NCBI GenBank assembly: GCA_016716275.1
Contig: JADJWR010000003.1
Location: 1,364,001 to 1,428,000 of the forward strand
DNA from: Burkholderiales bacterium
GTDB lineage: Bacteria > Pseudomonadota > Gammaproteobacteria > Burkholderiales > Burkholderiaceae_F
DNA: 64,000 nt
Reading direction: 5' to 3'
A program made the translations under genes and the position numbers. This document shows positions 29,458 through 40,265 of this stretch, one piece after another. How positions within the stretch are numbered: the stretch's first letter is position 1; each line of letters starts with the position of its first letter. Below the pieces are notes generated by a model that saw nothing but the letters and a program-made list of their open reading frames with translations, did no database searches and was not told the DNA's origin.

Positions 29458-29772
29458 ATGAAATCCGGCATCCACCCCGAATACCGCGAGGTCGTCTTCC
29501 AGGACATCTCGAGCGACTTCAGCTTCGTCACCCGCTCGACCCTCCAGACCAAGGACAAGGTCACCTGGAAGGACGGCAAGGAGTACCCGCTGTACAAGGT
29601 CGAGACCACCTCCGAGTCGCACCCGTTCTATACCGGTGCGCAGACGCGGGTGACCGAGACCGGCCGGGTGGAGAAGTTCCGCCAGAAATTCGCCGCCAAG
29701 ACCCAGCAGGTCAACGCCGCGGCGGCCGCCGCTGCCGAAGCCAGCGAGGCGAAGAAGCAGCGTCGTCGCTGA
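29458..29772 (+). CDS. rpmE2: 50S ribosomal protein L31 type B (zinc-independent)
   Basis: A 104-residue L31 paralogue of the RpmE2/YkgM type: MKSGIHPEYREVVFQDISSDFSFVTRSTLQTKDKVTWKDGKEYPLYKVETTSESHPFYTG, without the zinc-binding Cys of type A L31. In many bacteria this form replaces the zinc form during zinc starvation under Zur control, though in Burkholderiales it is often the main one. The C-terminus is longer than usual, with an Ala-rich helix and a basic end (AKKQRRR). It has its own promoter candidate and a strong terminator, so it is a single-gene unit. Confidence 0.95.
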   Translation: MKSGIHPEYREVVFQDISSDFSFVTRSTLQTKDKVTWKDGKEYPLYKVETTSESHPFYTGAQTRVTETGRVEKFRQKFAAKTQQVNAAAAAAAEASEAKKQRRR

Positions 29773-29794
29773 CCGGCGGGCAAGCAGCGGTTCG

Positions 29795-29827
29795 AGGGGA
29801 CGGGCTGCACCGTCCCCTTTGCTTTTT
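29795..29827 (+). terminator. Strong Rho-independent terminator after rpmE2
   Basis: AGGGGACGG (29795-29803) pairs perfectly with CCGTCCCCT (29810-29818) over a 6-nt loop and is followed by TTTGCTTTTT. This is a textbook intrinsic terminator for rpmE2. Confidence 0.93.
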
Positions 29828-30019
29828 CGGGCGCCGAACGCATCGAACCGGCGCCCGTCGCGCAGCGCGCCATCCAGCCGCAGGCGTTTAGTCTGCGCGG
29901 CTCCGTCGGCGGCGCGCCACTGCGCCTCGGCGTTTGCTCTTGGCAGCGGACACGGGCAAGATGCGTGCCGGTCGCCCCACCATGTCGGTGGAACGGACGC
30001 GGAAGCGAAAGAGCAGATC

Positions 30020-31939
<1,920 letters not shown>

Positions 31940-31955
31940 GGCGGAGGCCGCGGGC

Positions 31956-33149
31956 ATGGCGAAGGTGCTGATCATCGGTGCGGGCGGCGTCGGACAGGTC
32001 GTCACCCACAAGTGCGCGCAGGTGCCGGAGGTGTTCTCCGAAATCGTGCTGGCGAGCCGCACCGAGGACAAATGCAGGCGCATCGCCGCCCAGCTCGGGC
32101 GGCCGATCGCCACCGCGCAGCTCGACGCCGACGACGTCGCGCAGACCACCGCGCTGATCGAGCGCGAGAAGCCCGCCTTGGTGATCAACGTGGCGCTGCC
32201 CTATCAGGACCTGGCGATCATGGACGCCTGCCTGGCCACCGGCGTCGATTACCTCGACACCGCCAACTACGAGCCGCGCGACACCGCCAGGTTCGAGTAC
32301 GGCTGGCAGTGGGCCTACCACGACCGCTACCGCAGCCGGGGCCTGATGGCGCTGCTCGGCAGCGGCTTCGATCCCGGCGCGACCAACGTGTTCACCGCCT
32401 ACCTCGCGAAGCACCACTTCGACACGATCGAGGAACTCGACATCATCGACTGCAACGCCGGTGAGCACGGCCAGCCCTTCGCCACCAACTTCAACCCGGA
32501 GATCAACATCCGCGAGGTGACTTCCGCCGGCCGCTACTGGGACGACGGCCGCTGGCAGGCGACCGAGCCGCTGGCGGTGAACCGCATGTTCGATTTTCCG
32601 GAGGGCATCGGGCCGCGGAAGATCTACCTCCTGTATCACGAGGAGCTCGAATCGATCGTCAAGAACTTCCCGACGCTGCGGCGGGCGCGCTTCTGGATGA
32701 CCTTCTCGGACAACTATCTGAACCACCTGCGCGTGCTCGGCAACGTCGGCATGACCTCGATCAGGCCGGTCACCTACCAGGGACAGGAGATCGTGCCGCT
32801 GCAGTTCCTGAAGGCGCTGCTGCCCGATCCCTCGAGCCTGGGCCCGCTGACGAAGGGGCGCACCTGCATCGGCTGCCTCGTACGCGGTCGCAGGGGCGGC
32901 AGGGAGAAGCTCGCCTTCGTCTACAACATCTGCGATCACGAGGCGAGTTATCGCGAGGTCGGGGCGCAGGCGATTTCGTATACCACCGGCGTGCCCGCGA
33001 TGATCGGCGCCAAGCTGATGCTCACCGGGAAGTGGCGCGGCGACGGCGTCTTCAACCTCGAGCAGTTCGACCCCGATCCGTTCATGGAGGACATGAACCG
33101 CCACGGGCTGCCCTGGACGGTGGTGACGCCCGAGGCGCCGATGGCCTGA
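31956..33149 (+). CDS. Carboxynorspermidine synthase-type dehydrogenase (saccharopine dehydrogenase family)
   Basis: A 397-residue NAD(P)-dependent reductase. The Rossmann start is KVLIIGAGGVGQVVTHKCAQ; later motifs are INVALPYQDLAIMDACLATGVDYLDTANYEP, GLMALLGSGFDPGATNVFTAY, DCNAGEHGQPFATNFNPEINIREVT and YTTGVPAMIGAKLML. This LYS1-like group condenses aspartate beta-semialdehyde with an amine: diaminopropane or putrescine (carboxynorspermidine/carboxyspermidine dehydrogenase), or agmatine in the carboxyaminopropylagmatine route. It lies 16 nt after speA and is followed by its decarboxylase partner. Which amine it uses cannot be read from sequence; see the finding on the pathway. Confidence 0.88.
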   Translation: MAKVLIIGAGGVGQVVTHKCAQVPEVFSEIVLASRTEDKCRRIAAQLGRPIATAQLDADDVAQTTALIEREKPALVINVALPYQDLAIMDACLATGVDYLDTANYEPRDTARFEYGWQWAYHDRYRSRGLMALLGSGFDPGATNVFTAYLAKHHFDTIEELDIIDCNAGEHGQPFATNFNPEINIREVTSAGRYWDDGRWQATEPLAVNRMFDFPEGIGPRKIYLLYHEELESIVKNFPTLRRARFWMTFSDNYLNHLRVLGNVGMTSIRPVTYQGQEIVPLQFLKALLPDPSSLGPLTKGRTCIGCLVRGRRGGREKLAFVYNICDHEASYREVGAQAISYTTGVPAMIGAKLMLTGKWRGDGVFNLEQFDPDPFMEDMNRHGLPWTVVTPEAPMA

Positions 33150-33254
33150 GCGGCCGGATCACCACCGCCGCCGGTGCCGGCGAACCCGATCCGGCGCCCG
33201 ACCCGTCCTGCGGCCCCGGCCCGCAACCTGCACCCGTGACCCACTGCGCCTTCC

Positions 33255-34433
33255 GTGGCTGACCTGTCCCGACGCACCGAGCGGTTCCGGCGCTTCGACA
33301 CCGCCCGCGTGCCCTCGCCGTGCTTCGTCATCGATCGGCTGGCGATCGAGGAAAACCTGCGCGTGCTCGACCAGGTGCAGCGCGCCAGCGGCGCCAGGAT
33401 CCTGCTCGCGCTCAAGGCCTTCGCGATGTGGAAGCTGGCGCCCCTCGTCGCCCGCTACCTTCACGGCACGTGCGCCAGCGGGCTGGACGAGGCACGACTC
33501 GGCCGCGAGGAGTTCGGCGGCGAGCTCCACACCTTCTCGGCCGCCTACAGCGAGCGCGACCTTGCGGCGATCCTGGAGATCTCGGATCACGTCGTCTTCA
33601 ATTCCTTTGCCCAGTGGGAACGCTTCCAGCCGCTCGTCCGCCAGGCGCGGGCGCGCCGGCCACGGCTGCAGTTCGGACTGCGCGTGAACCCCGAGCACTC
33701 CGAGGGACGGAACCCGCTTTACGACCCCTGCGCGCCGTTCTCGCGCCTGGGCATCCCGCGCGCGCAGTTTCACGGCAGTCTCGCGGGCATCAGCGGCCTG
33801 CACTTCCACACGCTGTGCGAAGACGACTTCTCCCCGCTCGCGCGGACGGTCGCTGCGTTCGAGCGCGGCTTCGGCGAGTTCATCCCCGGCATGCAGTGGA
33901 TCAACTTCGGCGGCGGACACCACATCACGCGCACCGGCTACGACCTCGACGGGCTCGTCGAACTGATCCGCGACTTCCAGGTGCGCCACGGCGTGCAGGT
34001 CTATCTCGAGCCAGGCGAGGCGGTAGCGCTCGACGCCGGCATCTTGGTGGCCGAGGTGCTCGACCTGCCGGACAACGGCATGCCGCTGGCCATCCTGGAC
34101 ACGTCGGCGACCTGCCACATGCCCGACGTGATCGAGGGACCGTACCGGCCGCGCATCATCGATGCCGGCGAGCCGCGCGAGCATCCGCACCTGTATCGGC
34201 TCGGCGGCCAGACCTGTCTGGCCGGCGATGTCATCGGCGACTATTCGTTCCGGCGGCCGCTGCAGGTCGGTGACCGCCTCGTCTTCGAGGACATGGCGAT
34301 CTACACGATGGTCAAGACGACCACCTTCAACGGCATGCGCCTGCCGGCCATTGCCCTGTGGGACTCGCAGACCGACGCGCTCAGCATCGTGCGCGAGTTC
34401 GGCTACGAGGACTTCAAGTGCCGGCTGTCGTGA
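33255..34433 (+). CDS. nspC: Carboxynorspermidine-type decarboxylase (NspC family)
   Basis: A 392-residue PLP decarboxylase of the alanine-racemase-like fold. The PLP lysine is K54 in LLALKAFAMW; further motifs are GTCASGLDEARLG, GLRVNPEHSEG, the HFHTLCED segment with the active-site Cys, WINFGGGHHITRTGYD, YLEPGEAVALDAG and GGQTCLAGDVIGDYSF. It removes the carboxyl group from the product of the preceding dehydrogenase, giving spermidine, norspermidine or aminopropylagmatine. The GTG at 33255 is the only start that keeps the N-terminal strand; its ribosome site is weak. The stop overlaps the start of the ureohydrolase gene. Confidence 0.9.
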   Translation: MADLSRRTERFRRFDTARVPSPCFVIDRLAIEENLRVLDQVQRASGARILLALKAFAMWKLAPLVARYLHGTCASGLDEARLGREEFGGELHTFSAAYSERDLAAILEISDHVVFNSFAQWERFQPLVRQARARRPRLQFGLRVNPEHSEGRNPLYDPCAPFSRLGIPRAQFHGSLAGISGLHFHTLCEDDFSPLARTVAAFERGFGEFIPGMQWINFGGGHHITRTGYDLDGLVELIRDFQVRHGVQVYLEPGEAVALDAGILVAEVLDLPDNGMPLAILDTSATCHMPDVIEGPYRPRIIDAGEPREHPHLYRLGGQTCLAGDVIGDYSFRRPLQVGDRLVFEDMAIYTMVKTTTFNGMRLPAIALWDSQTDALSIVREFGYEDFKCRLS

Positions 34434-35353
34434 AGCGGGCAGGCGCGCGGCCGCCGGCGTCGCGGCAGCCGGCATCCGGAGGCCGCACGCGCGCCTCCGC
34501 GGTGCGCTTCCTCGGTAGCGAGTTGGAGGCCATCGCGCCGGCGGCGGCGCGCTTTCACGTGCTGCCGGTGCCGTACGAGAAGACTGTGTCGTACGGGCAC
34601 GGCACGGCGAGGGGGCCGGCGGCGATCCTGGCTGCTTCCGATCAGCTGGAGCGCTGGGACGGCGCCAGCGACCCCGGCGCCGAGGGCATCTACACCTGGC
34701 CGGCAATCGACTGCCGCGGCAGGCCCGAGAAGGTGATCTCGACGATCGCCGCCGCCGTCGCCCGCATCCTGCGGCTCGGCGCGATGCCGGTGGTGCTCGG
34801 CGGCGAGCACACGGTCACCTGGGGCGTCGTGCAAGGGTATCTCGCTGCCGGCCGCTCGGACTTCGGCGTGGTGCAGATCGACGCGCACGCCGACCTGCGC
34901 CACAGCTACGAGGGCGACCCGCTCAGCCACGCGTCGGTGATGCGCCGCGTCGTGGAAGCTGGCGTTCCCCTCTTCCAGCTCGGCAACCGCGCCTACTGCG
35001 AGGAAGAGCGGGCGGCGCGCGCGCACTACAACGTGCGCTACATCGATGCCGACCGGCTCGTGCCCGAGCGCATCGAGTCGATCGAACTTCCGCAGGACTT
35101 CCCGCCGAACGTCTTCTTCACCCTCGACGTCGATGGTCTCGACCCCTCCGTGCTGCCGGCGACGGGCACGCCGGTGCCCGGCGGGCTCGGCTGGTACCAG
35201 ACGCTCGCGCTGTTCGAGTCGGTCGCGCGCCAGCGCCGCATCATCGGCTTCGATCTGCTCGAGTTCGCGCCGATCCGGGGCTTTCACGCGTTCGACTTCG
35301 CCGCCGCGCTGCTCGTCTACAAGCTGATGGGCATCGTGCAGCGACATGCCTGA
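34430..35353 (+). CDS. speB: Agmatinase-type ureohydrolase (SpeB family)
   Basis: A 307-residue binuclear manganese hydrolase. Metal ligands are visible: H127 in GGEHTVTWG, D151, H153 and D155 in DAHADLR, and D233 and D235 in TLDVDGLDPSVLPATGTP. It releases urea from a guanidino group: agmatine to putrescine in the classical reading, or N1-aminopropylagmatine to spermidine. The GTG at 34430 overlaps the nspC stop (GTGA), giving translational coupling; another GTG at 34502 is possible. Residues 1-25 are Arg/Pro-rich and not part of the family fold. Confidence 0.88.
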   Translation: MKRAGARPPASRQPASGGRTRASAVRFLGSELEAIAPAAARFHVLPVPYEKTVSYGHGTARGPAAILAASDQLERWDGASDPGAEGIYTWPAIDCRGRPEKVISTIAAAVARILRLGAMPVVLGGEHTVTWGVVQGYLAAGRSDFGVVQIDAHADLRHSYEGDPLSHASVMRRVVEAGVPLFQLGNRAYCEEERAARAHYNVRYIDADRLVPERIESIELPQDFPPNVFFTLDVDGLDPSVLPATGTPVPGGLGWYQTLALFESVARQRRIIGFDLLEFAPIRGFHAFDFAAALLVYKLMGIVQRHA

Positions 35354-35677
35354 AGCGCGCAGCCGCGCCAGCACGCGTCCGTAACGCGGCGACGCCGGGG
35401 TAGCACTATCTCGTACAGGGGCAGCAACACGCTCCTGGAAAGGGTGCTGGCCAGCACCTCGGTCGACGCGCCGAAGTCTCGGCACGTCAGCCGCTGCGAA
35501 GCGCGTTTGAAACTCCCATACGTGCGTAACGCGCATGTGACGGTGACCTGTCTAGCCTTGCCTTGCAGCTCGGCGACCCTGTGCATGGAACTCGGCGGCT
35601 CGCGCGGCCATGACGGCGCGCGGTGCCGAAGGCGCGGTCCCGAACATCGATGACTTGTCCCCGGCAGGAGCCTGTCC
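35354..35677. other. Intergenic 324 bp upstream of the exported-protein gene at 35678
   Basis: No gene is seen. It contains the phased heptamer pair described separately and an otherwise unremarkable leader of about 115 nt from the predicted start to the ATG at 35678. Short open frames on the minus strand lack ribosome sites. The GC content is lower than in the polyamine cluster, marking the start of a compositionally different region. Confidence 0.4.
35525..35558 (+). promoter_or_regulatory. Candidate SARP operator and -10 box upstream of 35678
   Basis: CGTAACG (35525-35531) and TGTGACG (35536-35542) agree at 5 of 7 bases with an 11-bp period. Ten bases after the second heptamer is a -10 candidate, TAGCCT (35553-35558). 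SARP regulators bind heptamer direct repeats with one-turn spacing just upstream of the -10. The same heptamer and the same 10-bp gap occur at 39424-39457. Confidence 0.5.
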
Positions 35678-35986
35678 ATGCGCCAAATACCATTGAGTAG
35701 CGTCCTGTTGCTGTCCCTTCTCGTTCATGGCGGTCTCGTTCATGCACAGACGCAACGCAAGCCGGCCTCTGGGCTGCCGGCGGCCGTGCCTGCCGCCAGG
35801 ATCGTCGAGATCAGGGGCAACCTGGTCACCATCGCCGATGCGACAGGCCGGCGCCAGACGCTCGAGGTCACGTCATCCAAGGGCCTGAAGCCCGGCCTGC
35901 CGACCGGTTGGTGCGAAGACGACTGCCGGACGATTCCGCTCGGCAGTTCGGCCTACCAGGTGAAGCGACGCGTGCCGGCGCCGTAG
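35678..35986 (+). CDS. Small exported protein of unknown function
   Basis: A 102-residue protein with a clear signal peptide (MRQIPLSSVLLLSLLVHGGLVHAQ, cut near residue 23). The mature part is beta-rich, ARIVEIRGNLVTIADATGRRQTLEVTSSKGLKPGL, resembling a small OB or Sm-like barrel, then WCEDDC, whose two Cys could form a disulfide. I do not recognise a named family. AGGAG lies 8 nt before the ATG. It sits just upstream of the SARP-type regulator and carries a candidate SARP box in its promoter region. Confidence 0.7.
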   Translation: MRQIPLSSVLLLSLLVHGGLVHAQTQRKPASGLPAAVPAARIVEIRGNLVTIADATGRRQTLEVTSSKGLKPGLPTGWCEDDCRTIPLGSSAYQVKRRVPAP

Positions 35987-36059
35987 CCGCGCACCCGGGG
36001 CGCTGCGGATCACGCAAAATGCATGTCGTGATGCCGACACAGCGGCCGCTCGATCCAAG

Positions 36060-39000
36060 GTGAAGTCCCCAAGGGTGGGCAGGCTCCTCCTGCGCGACGC
36101 TGGCCGGTTCGAGCCTGCCGGTGGGCCCGGCCATGACCTCGAGCCCAAGGACGCGTTGCTGCTGGCATATCTCGTCATCGAAGGCCCGACGCCGCGCGGG
36201 CGCCTTGCGACCTCGCTCTGGCCCGACGTCGACGAAGAGCGCGCACGCGGCAACCTGCGTCAACGGCTGCTGCGGCTGAAGCGCACGACAGGCGTCGAGC
36301 TGGTGGCCGGCAATCCGCTGGCGCAGCTGGCCGAGGGCATTGCCCATGACCTGGCGGACGCGCACGAGCTGCTGGCAGGCATCGAGTTCGAGCACGCGGG
36401 CGGGTTGTCGGAGTGGCTCGGAGCGGAGCGCGAGCGGCGGCGGCGTGCACTAGGCGACGGCCTGAGGATGCAGGCCGAGCGCGCCGAGGCTGATGGAGAC
36501 CTGAGCATGGCGCTCGACCGTGCGAGCGCGCTGCTGGACGTCAGTCCGTTGTCGGAACAGGCACATCGGCGCGTGATGAGACTTCACTATCTGTGCGGCG
36601 ACGCCGGTGCGGCGTTGGCTTCGTACGAGCGTTGCGCGCAACTGCTGCGCTCGCAGCTGGGCGCTGAGCCGAGCAAGGAAACGCTGCAACTCAGGAGCCA
36701 GATCGAGAGGGCGTTGCCTGCCGCGCCCGACGTGGAGCGGCGCCAAGGGGTGCCGGTCACGCTGCTCCGGCCTCCGCAGACCATCGGCCGAGCGGCGGAG
36801 CGCGCTGCGGTGGAGAACGCCTGGGCAGAGGGACGCGCGGTTCTCGTCACTGGCGAGGCCGGGATCGGCAAGACACGTTTGCTGCAGGAGTTCTGCCTTG
36901 CGCATCCGGGGGCCATCGCAATCGATACGCGGCCTGGCGACGCCGAGGTGCCATTGGCGCTGGCGTCGCGCATGCTGCGCGCTGTCGCAGCCCGGTTCCC
37001 GGCAGCTGCCGAGGCCGAACCTTGGAGCAGCCTCGTCGACGTGCTGCCCGGCTTTGCGGCGCGGTCGGAAGGCGGTCGCTCGGCAGGTCGCCGAGGCGTT
37101 GGACCGGTCGTGGCCGAGGTGCTGGCGGCGGCGGCGCAGTCGGGCCTCTCCGGCCTGGTGATCGATGATCTGCAATACGGCGATGCCGCGAGCCTCGACC
37201 TTCTGCTCGAGACGATCGACTGCACTGTGCTCGGTGATGTGCGCTGGGCCTTTGGATCCCGTCCCGCCGAGAGCACGGCCGCTGCGCAGTCGCTTGCGCG
37301 CTTCGGCGACCGGTCGCGGGCGGTGCAGGTCAGATTGGCGCCCTTCGACGTCGTAACGCTCGAGGCGTTCGTCGAATCTCTGCTGGTCTTCGAGGACTGG
37401 AAGCCACTGGCCGCGAAATTGATGCGCCGCGTGGGCGGCAATCCGATGTTCGCGCTGGAGGCGTTGAGACAGGCGCATGCATCGGGCGCCATGCGGATCG
37501 ATGTGCCGGCGCGGGTGCTGGAACTGATGGACCGTCGCCTGAGAACGATCCCGGAGCCAGCGCTGGCGCTCGCCCGGATAGCGGCCATTGCGCGTGACGA
37601 TTTCTCGCCGGAACTGGCAGAAGCCGTGAGCGGTCTGAGCCCGCTCGCCCTGGCGAGTCCGTGGCATGAACTGGAGGCCGCGAACGTGCTGGTCGGCGAC
37701 GCGTTCACGCACGATCTGGTCTACGAGGCAGCGGTGCGGTCGGTGCCCGCCTCGATCGCACGACGACTGCATGCCACGGTGGCTGACTTCCTGGAACGTC
37801 GCGCTGGCGAACCTGCGCCGATCGCTCAGCACTACCTGGATGCCGGTTGCGAAGCGAAGGCCGTGCCTCACTTGGTTTCGGCGGCGCGGCGAGCATGGGC
37901 GGTCGGGCGTGGAACGGAGGCCGGCGCCTTCTTCCTGCGCGCGGCCGAGATCGAGCGCGCTGCAGGACGCTCGGATTCCGCCTTCGAAATCCTGTTCGAG
38001 GGCGCGGACGCGCTATCGGACCTGGGGCCGATCGATCTACTCGAACGCGTCGTCGAGATGGCGCGCCCGATGGCAAAGTCGGCACCGCAGCTCGCCGCGT
38101 TGAAGTTCCTCGACGCAGTGATGTGGCACATGCGCGGTGACTTTGCCGCCTTCTCGCAGTTCATCGATGAGGCGCTCCTTCTGGCCATCTCGTCGGGTCA
38201 CGCCCGGGTCGAGGCGGAGTGCCGCTTCTGCAAGGGCTTCATCGCACGCACCCAGGGCCGCATCCAGGAGGCGATTGAGCATGTGGCCGCGGCCGTCACC
38301 GTATGCCGCGGAGTCGGTCTCGAGCGCCGCGCATTGGCGATGGAGTCGTCGCTGGCAGGGGCGCTGACCATGGCCGGTCTGCCGCTCCGCGCAAAGCAGT
38401 TGCACCACCGGCTCGAGCCGCTGTTGCTGCAAGCCGACCAGGTCGCGATTGCGCACCACTTCAAGGCGGCGAACGCGTTTGCGGTGGGCGCCTTCGACGC
38501 CTGCCTCGAAGCCACGCGCCAGTCGCTCGTCGTGCTTGATCGGGTCGAGATAAGCGACGTCGAGCGGGCGTCGACGGCAAGAGGCGCGATCAGCTGCTTT
38601 CGACGGCTTGGCCACTTCAGCGAAGGCCTGGCCGTCCTGGACCGGGCAGGTTCATCCGGACGGGCCAGCCCCGTGTTCGCGGTGGGCTTTGCCGACGAAA
38701 GGGCGCGGCTCTACCTGGACCTTGGTCGCCCTGATCTCGCCGAACGATGGCTGGCGCTCGCTGAGGGGCAAGGGTCAACCACCGAGCGAGGCAGGATCAA
38801 AGGTCGCATCGCGCGCGCGCATTGCCTGTTGGCGCTGAATCGAGATCCGTGGCCTGCGCTGGCTGACACGGACCCCGCGCGGACCGAGGAACTTGCAACC
38901 GCGTGGGACTGGATGCTGCTGCGCGGTCACGTCTCCGGGACGCGCCAGGCGGTGGATCAGTGCGAGGGACTGCTGGCCCGGTGCCGGGCCGGCGGAGCAG

Positions 39001-39329
39001 CAGGCCTAGAAGCGCCACTTCTCCCGCTACTGGCAAGACTTTTGGCAGACGTCGGTGATACGAAACCGGCGACGGTCGCCGCTCGGCAGGCCGTCGCGAC
39101 GTTGGAAGCGGGACGCCTTGGAGCAATGCTTCCGGTATGCGCGCTGTGGCTGCACCGCGTGCTTGAAGCAGCCGGGCGTCGGGTCGAAGCGCGACAGTGC
39201 GTCCGTGATTCCGTGGACTGGCTGCAGCGGACCGCAGAGGAACACGTCCCGCCCGAGTTTCGGGACGGCTACCTCAACCGCAACCCGGTCAACCGCCAAC
39301 TGCTGACGCTTGCCACGCGCCTGAAGTAG
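36060..39329 (+). CDS. SARP/AfsR-like regulator: winged helix, BTAD, ATPase and helical repeats
   Basis: A 1089-residue protein. Residues 1-95 are an OmpR-type winged helix (ALLLAYLVIEGPTPRGRLATSLWPDVDEERARGNLRQRLLRLKR). Residues 100-220 are a bacterial transcriptional activator domain (LSMALDRASALLDVSPLSEQAHRRVMRLHYLCGDAGAALASYERCAQLL). From 240 comes a STAND-type ATPase with Walker A GEAGIGKT (265-272) and Walker B GLVIDDLQYGD. The remainder (about 480-1089) is helical, TPR-like, with no C-terminal LuxR helix-turn-helix. SARP-family proteins activate neighbouring genes after ATPase-gated assembly. The GTG at 36060 is the first start in frame. An inverted repeat ATCACG / CGTGAT (36009-36014, 36027-36032) lies upstream. 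The effector is unknown. Confidence 0.85.
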   Translation: MKSPRVGRLLLRDAGRFEPAGGPGHDLEPKDALLLAYLVIEGPTPRGRLATSLWPDVDEERARGNLRQRLLRLKRTTGVELVAGNPLAQLAEGIAHDLADAHELLAGIEFEHAGGLSEWLGAERERRRRALGDGLRMQAERAEADGDLSMALDRASALLDVSPLSEQAHRRVMRLHYLCGDAGAALASYERCAQLLRSQLGAEPSKETLQLRSQIERALPAAPDVERRQGVPVTLLRPPQTIGRAAERAAVENAWAEGRAVLVTGEAGIGKTRLLQEFCLAHPGAIAIDTRPGDAEVPLALASRMLRAVAARFPAAAEAEPWSSLVDVLPGFAARSEGGRSAGRRGVGPVVAEVLAAAAQSGLSGLVIDDLQYGDAASLDLLLETIDCTVLGDVRWAFGSRPAESTAAAQSLARFGDRSRAVQVRLAPFDVVTLEAFVESLLVFEDWKPLAAKLMRRVGGNPMFALEALRQAHASGAMRIDVPARVLELMDRRLRTIPEPALALARIAAIARDDFSPELAEAVSGLSPLALASPWHELEAANVLVGDAFTHDLVYEAAVRSVPASIARRLHATVADFLERRAGEPAPIAQHYLDAGCEAKAVPHLVSAARRAWAVGRGTEAGAFFLRAAEIERAAGRSDSAFEILFEGADALSDLGPIDLLERVVEMARPMAKSAPQLAALKFLDAVMWHMRGDFAAFSQFIDEALLLAISSGHARVEAECRFCKGFIARTQGRIQEAIEHVAAAVTVCRGVGLERRALAMESSLAGALTMAGLPLRAKQLHHRLEPLLLQADQVAIAHHFKAANAFAVGAFDACLEATRQSLVVLDRVEISDVERASTARGAISCFRRLGHFSEGLAVLDRAGSSGRASPVFAVGFADERARLYLDLGRPDLAERWLALAEGQGSTTERGRIKGRIARAHCLLALNRDPWPALADTDPARTEELATAWDWMLLRGHVSGTRQAVDQCEGLLARCRAGGAAGLEAPLLPLLARLLADVGDTKPATVAARQAVATLEAGRLGAMLPVCALWLHRVLEAAGRRVEARQCVRDSVDWLQRTAEEHVPPEFRDGYLNRNPVNRQLLTLATRLK

Positions 39330-39423
39330 CTATGGACCGCCGGCACACGCGCCCGCCGCCTTGCCCGCGCGTTTGACCGCGTACGACTCCCCTCTTCATC
39401 GCCTCGACGGCGTCAGGCCCGGG

Positions 39424-39457
39424 TGTGACGCCCGTGTGACGCCTGCTCCGCTAAAAA
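39424..39457 (+). promoter_or_regulatory. Candidate SARP operator and -10 box upstream of 39517
   Basis: TGTGACG occurs twice, at 39424-39430 and 39435-39441, an exact heptamer repeat with 11-bp period. Ten bases later is TAAAAA (39452-39457), a plausible -10 without a normal -35, as expected for SARP-activated promoters. It lies about 60 nt before the ATG at 39517. Confidence 0.6.
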
Positions 39458-39516
39458 ACAGCTCGTGCGTGGGCAATGCCCGGCACAACCGCTGAAACTG
39501 CCTCGTGGGGAAAAAC

Positions 39517-39798
39517 ATGAAACACAGTGCCATCGTAGTTCTCTCTGCCCTGCTGTGCGCAGGCAACTCACTGGCCGCCGACCCGCCCGCGACAAAGCCA
39601 GGTGCGACCGCGACCAAGGCGTCGAAGCCTTCCGCGCGCGGGCCCGGAACTCAGACCGAAGATGAGTTGTACATCGGCGCCAGACCCAAGACGCCGACTG
39701 CGGCGAAGGCGCAGAAGCCAAAAGGCGCGAAGACCGGGGACGAAGACCTCGAGGACCTGGAGGTCGAGCGGGCAGCACCCCTGAAGCGCAGCAGATGA
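39517..39798 (+). CDS. Small exported Lys/Pro-rich protein of unknown function
   Basis: A 93-residue protein with a signal peptide (MKHSAIVVLSALLCAGNSLA, cut before ADPP). The mature 73 residues are low in complexity: Lys/Thr/Pro-rich, with an acidic patch (TGDEDLEDLEVE) and a basic end (PLKRSR), so it is probably disordered in the periplasm or outside. TGGGGA lies before the ATG at 39517; a GTG four codons upstream is a weaker start. It directly follows the regulator gene and has an exact SARP-type repeat in its promoter. No family recognised. Confidence 0.65.
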   Translation: MKHSAIVVLSALLCAGNSLAADPPATKPGATATKASKPSARGPGTQTEDELYIGARPKTPTAAKAQKPKGAKTGDEDLEDLEVERAAPLKRSR

Positions 39799-39923
39799 GA
39801 GTCCGCTCGCCGATCGCGGCCGTCCCGCTTCTCGTCGCGGCGAGGGGTCCGGCTGCCGGGTCGGACCGAGCGGATGCGCCGGCCAAGCAATGAAGCCGAT
39901 CCAATTGTCCAAGGAGCACGCAC

Positions 39924-40265
39924 ATGTCACTTCTGTCCCTGGCGTCCGTTGCCGGATCTGCTGCGGCGGTCCTCTTCGCACTGGCAACCGCAGCCGCCCT
40001 TGCGCAAACCGCTCCGACGGGCGCGAATCTCGACCCCAAGGCGGCTCAGCCGACGACCAAGCCCAATCCATCGACGAAGCCGCTGACGCCGCAGGGCCCG
40101 CTTGCCTCGAAGCCGGCGCCGAGCGCCGTGAGCCCGGATCCAAGAAGCCTGGCAACGCGCCCGCTCCCGGCCGCGACGACCCCGCCGCCGGCCGCGTCGA
40201 GCCAGGCGCCGGCCGCACCGCCGCCAGGCGGCAAGAAGTGCGGCCAGCACAAGGGCGACTGCTGA
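39924..40265 (+). CDS. Small exported Pro/Ala-rich protein with C-terminal Cys pair
   Basis: A 113-residue protein. Signal peptide about 1-27 (ending ATAAALAQ), then a Pro/Ala/Thr/Ser-rich stretch without predicted structure, ending KKCGQHKGDC with two Cys and a His that could hold a metal or form a disulfide. AAGGAG lies 9 nt before the ATG. It belongs to the run of exported proteins downstream of the SARP-type regulator. No family recognised; composition makes similarity searches weak. Confidence 0.6.
   Translation: MSLLSLASVAGSAAAVLFALATAAALAQTAPTGANLDPKAAQPTTKPNPSTKPLTPQGPLASKPAPSAVSPDPRSLATRPLPAATTPPPAASSQAPAAPPPGGKKCGQHKGDC

Noticed and set aside
29819..30019. TTG at 29819 as the start of speA
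   Set aside because: It lies inside the rpmE2 terminator, and the 67 codons from there to 30020 are not conserved-looking.
35536..39441. TGTGACG as half of a CRP/FNR-type site
   Set aside because: CRP sites need an inverted TCACA half 6 bp away, which is absent at both places; the direct repeats with 11-bp period fit SARP binding better.
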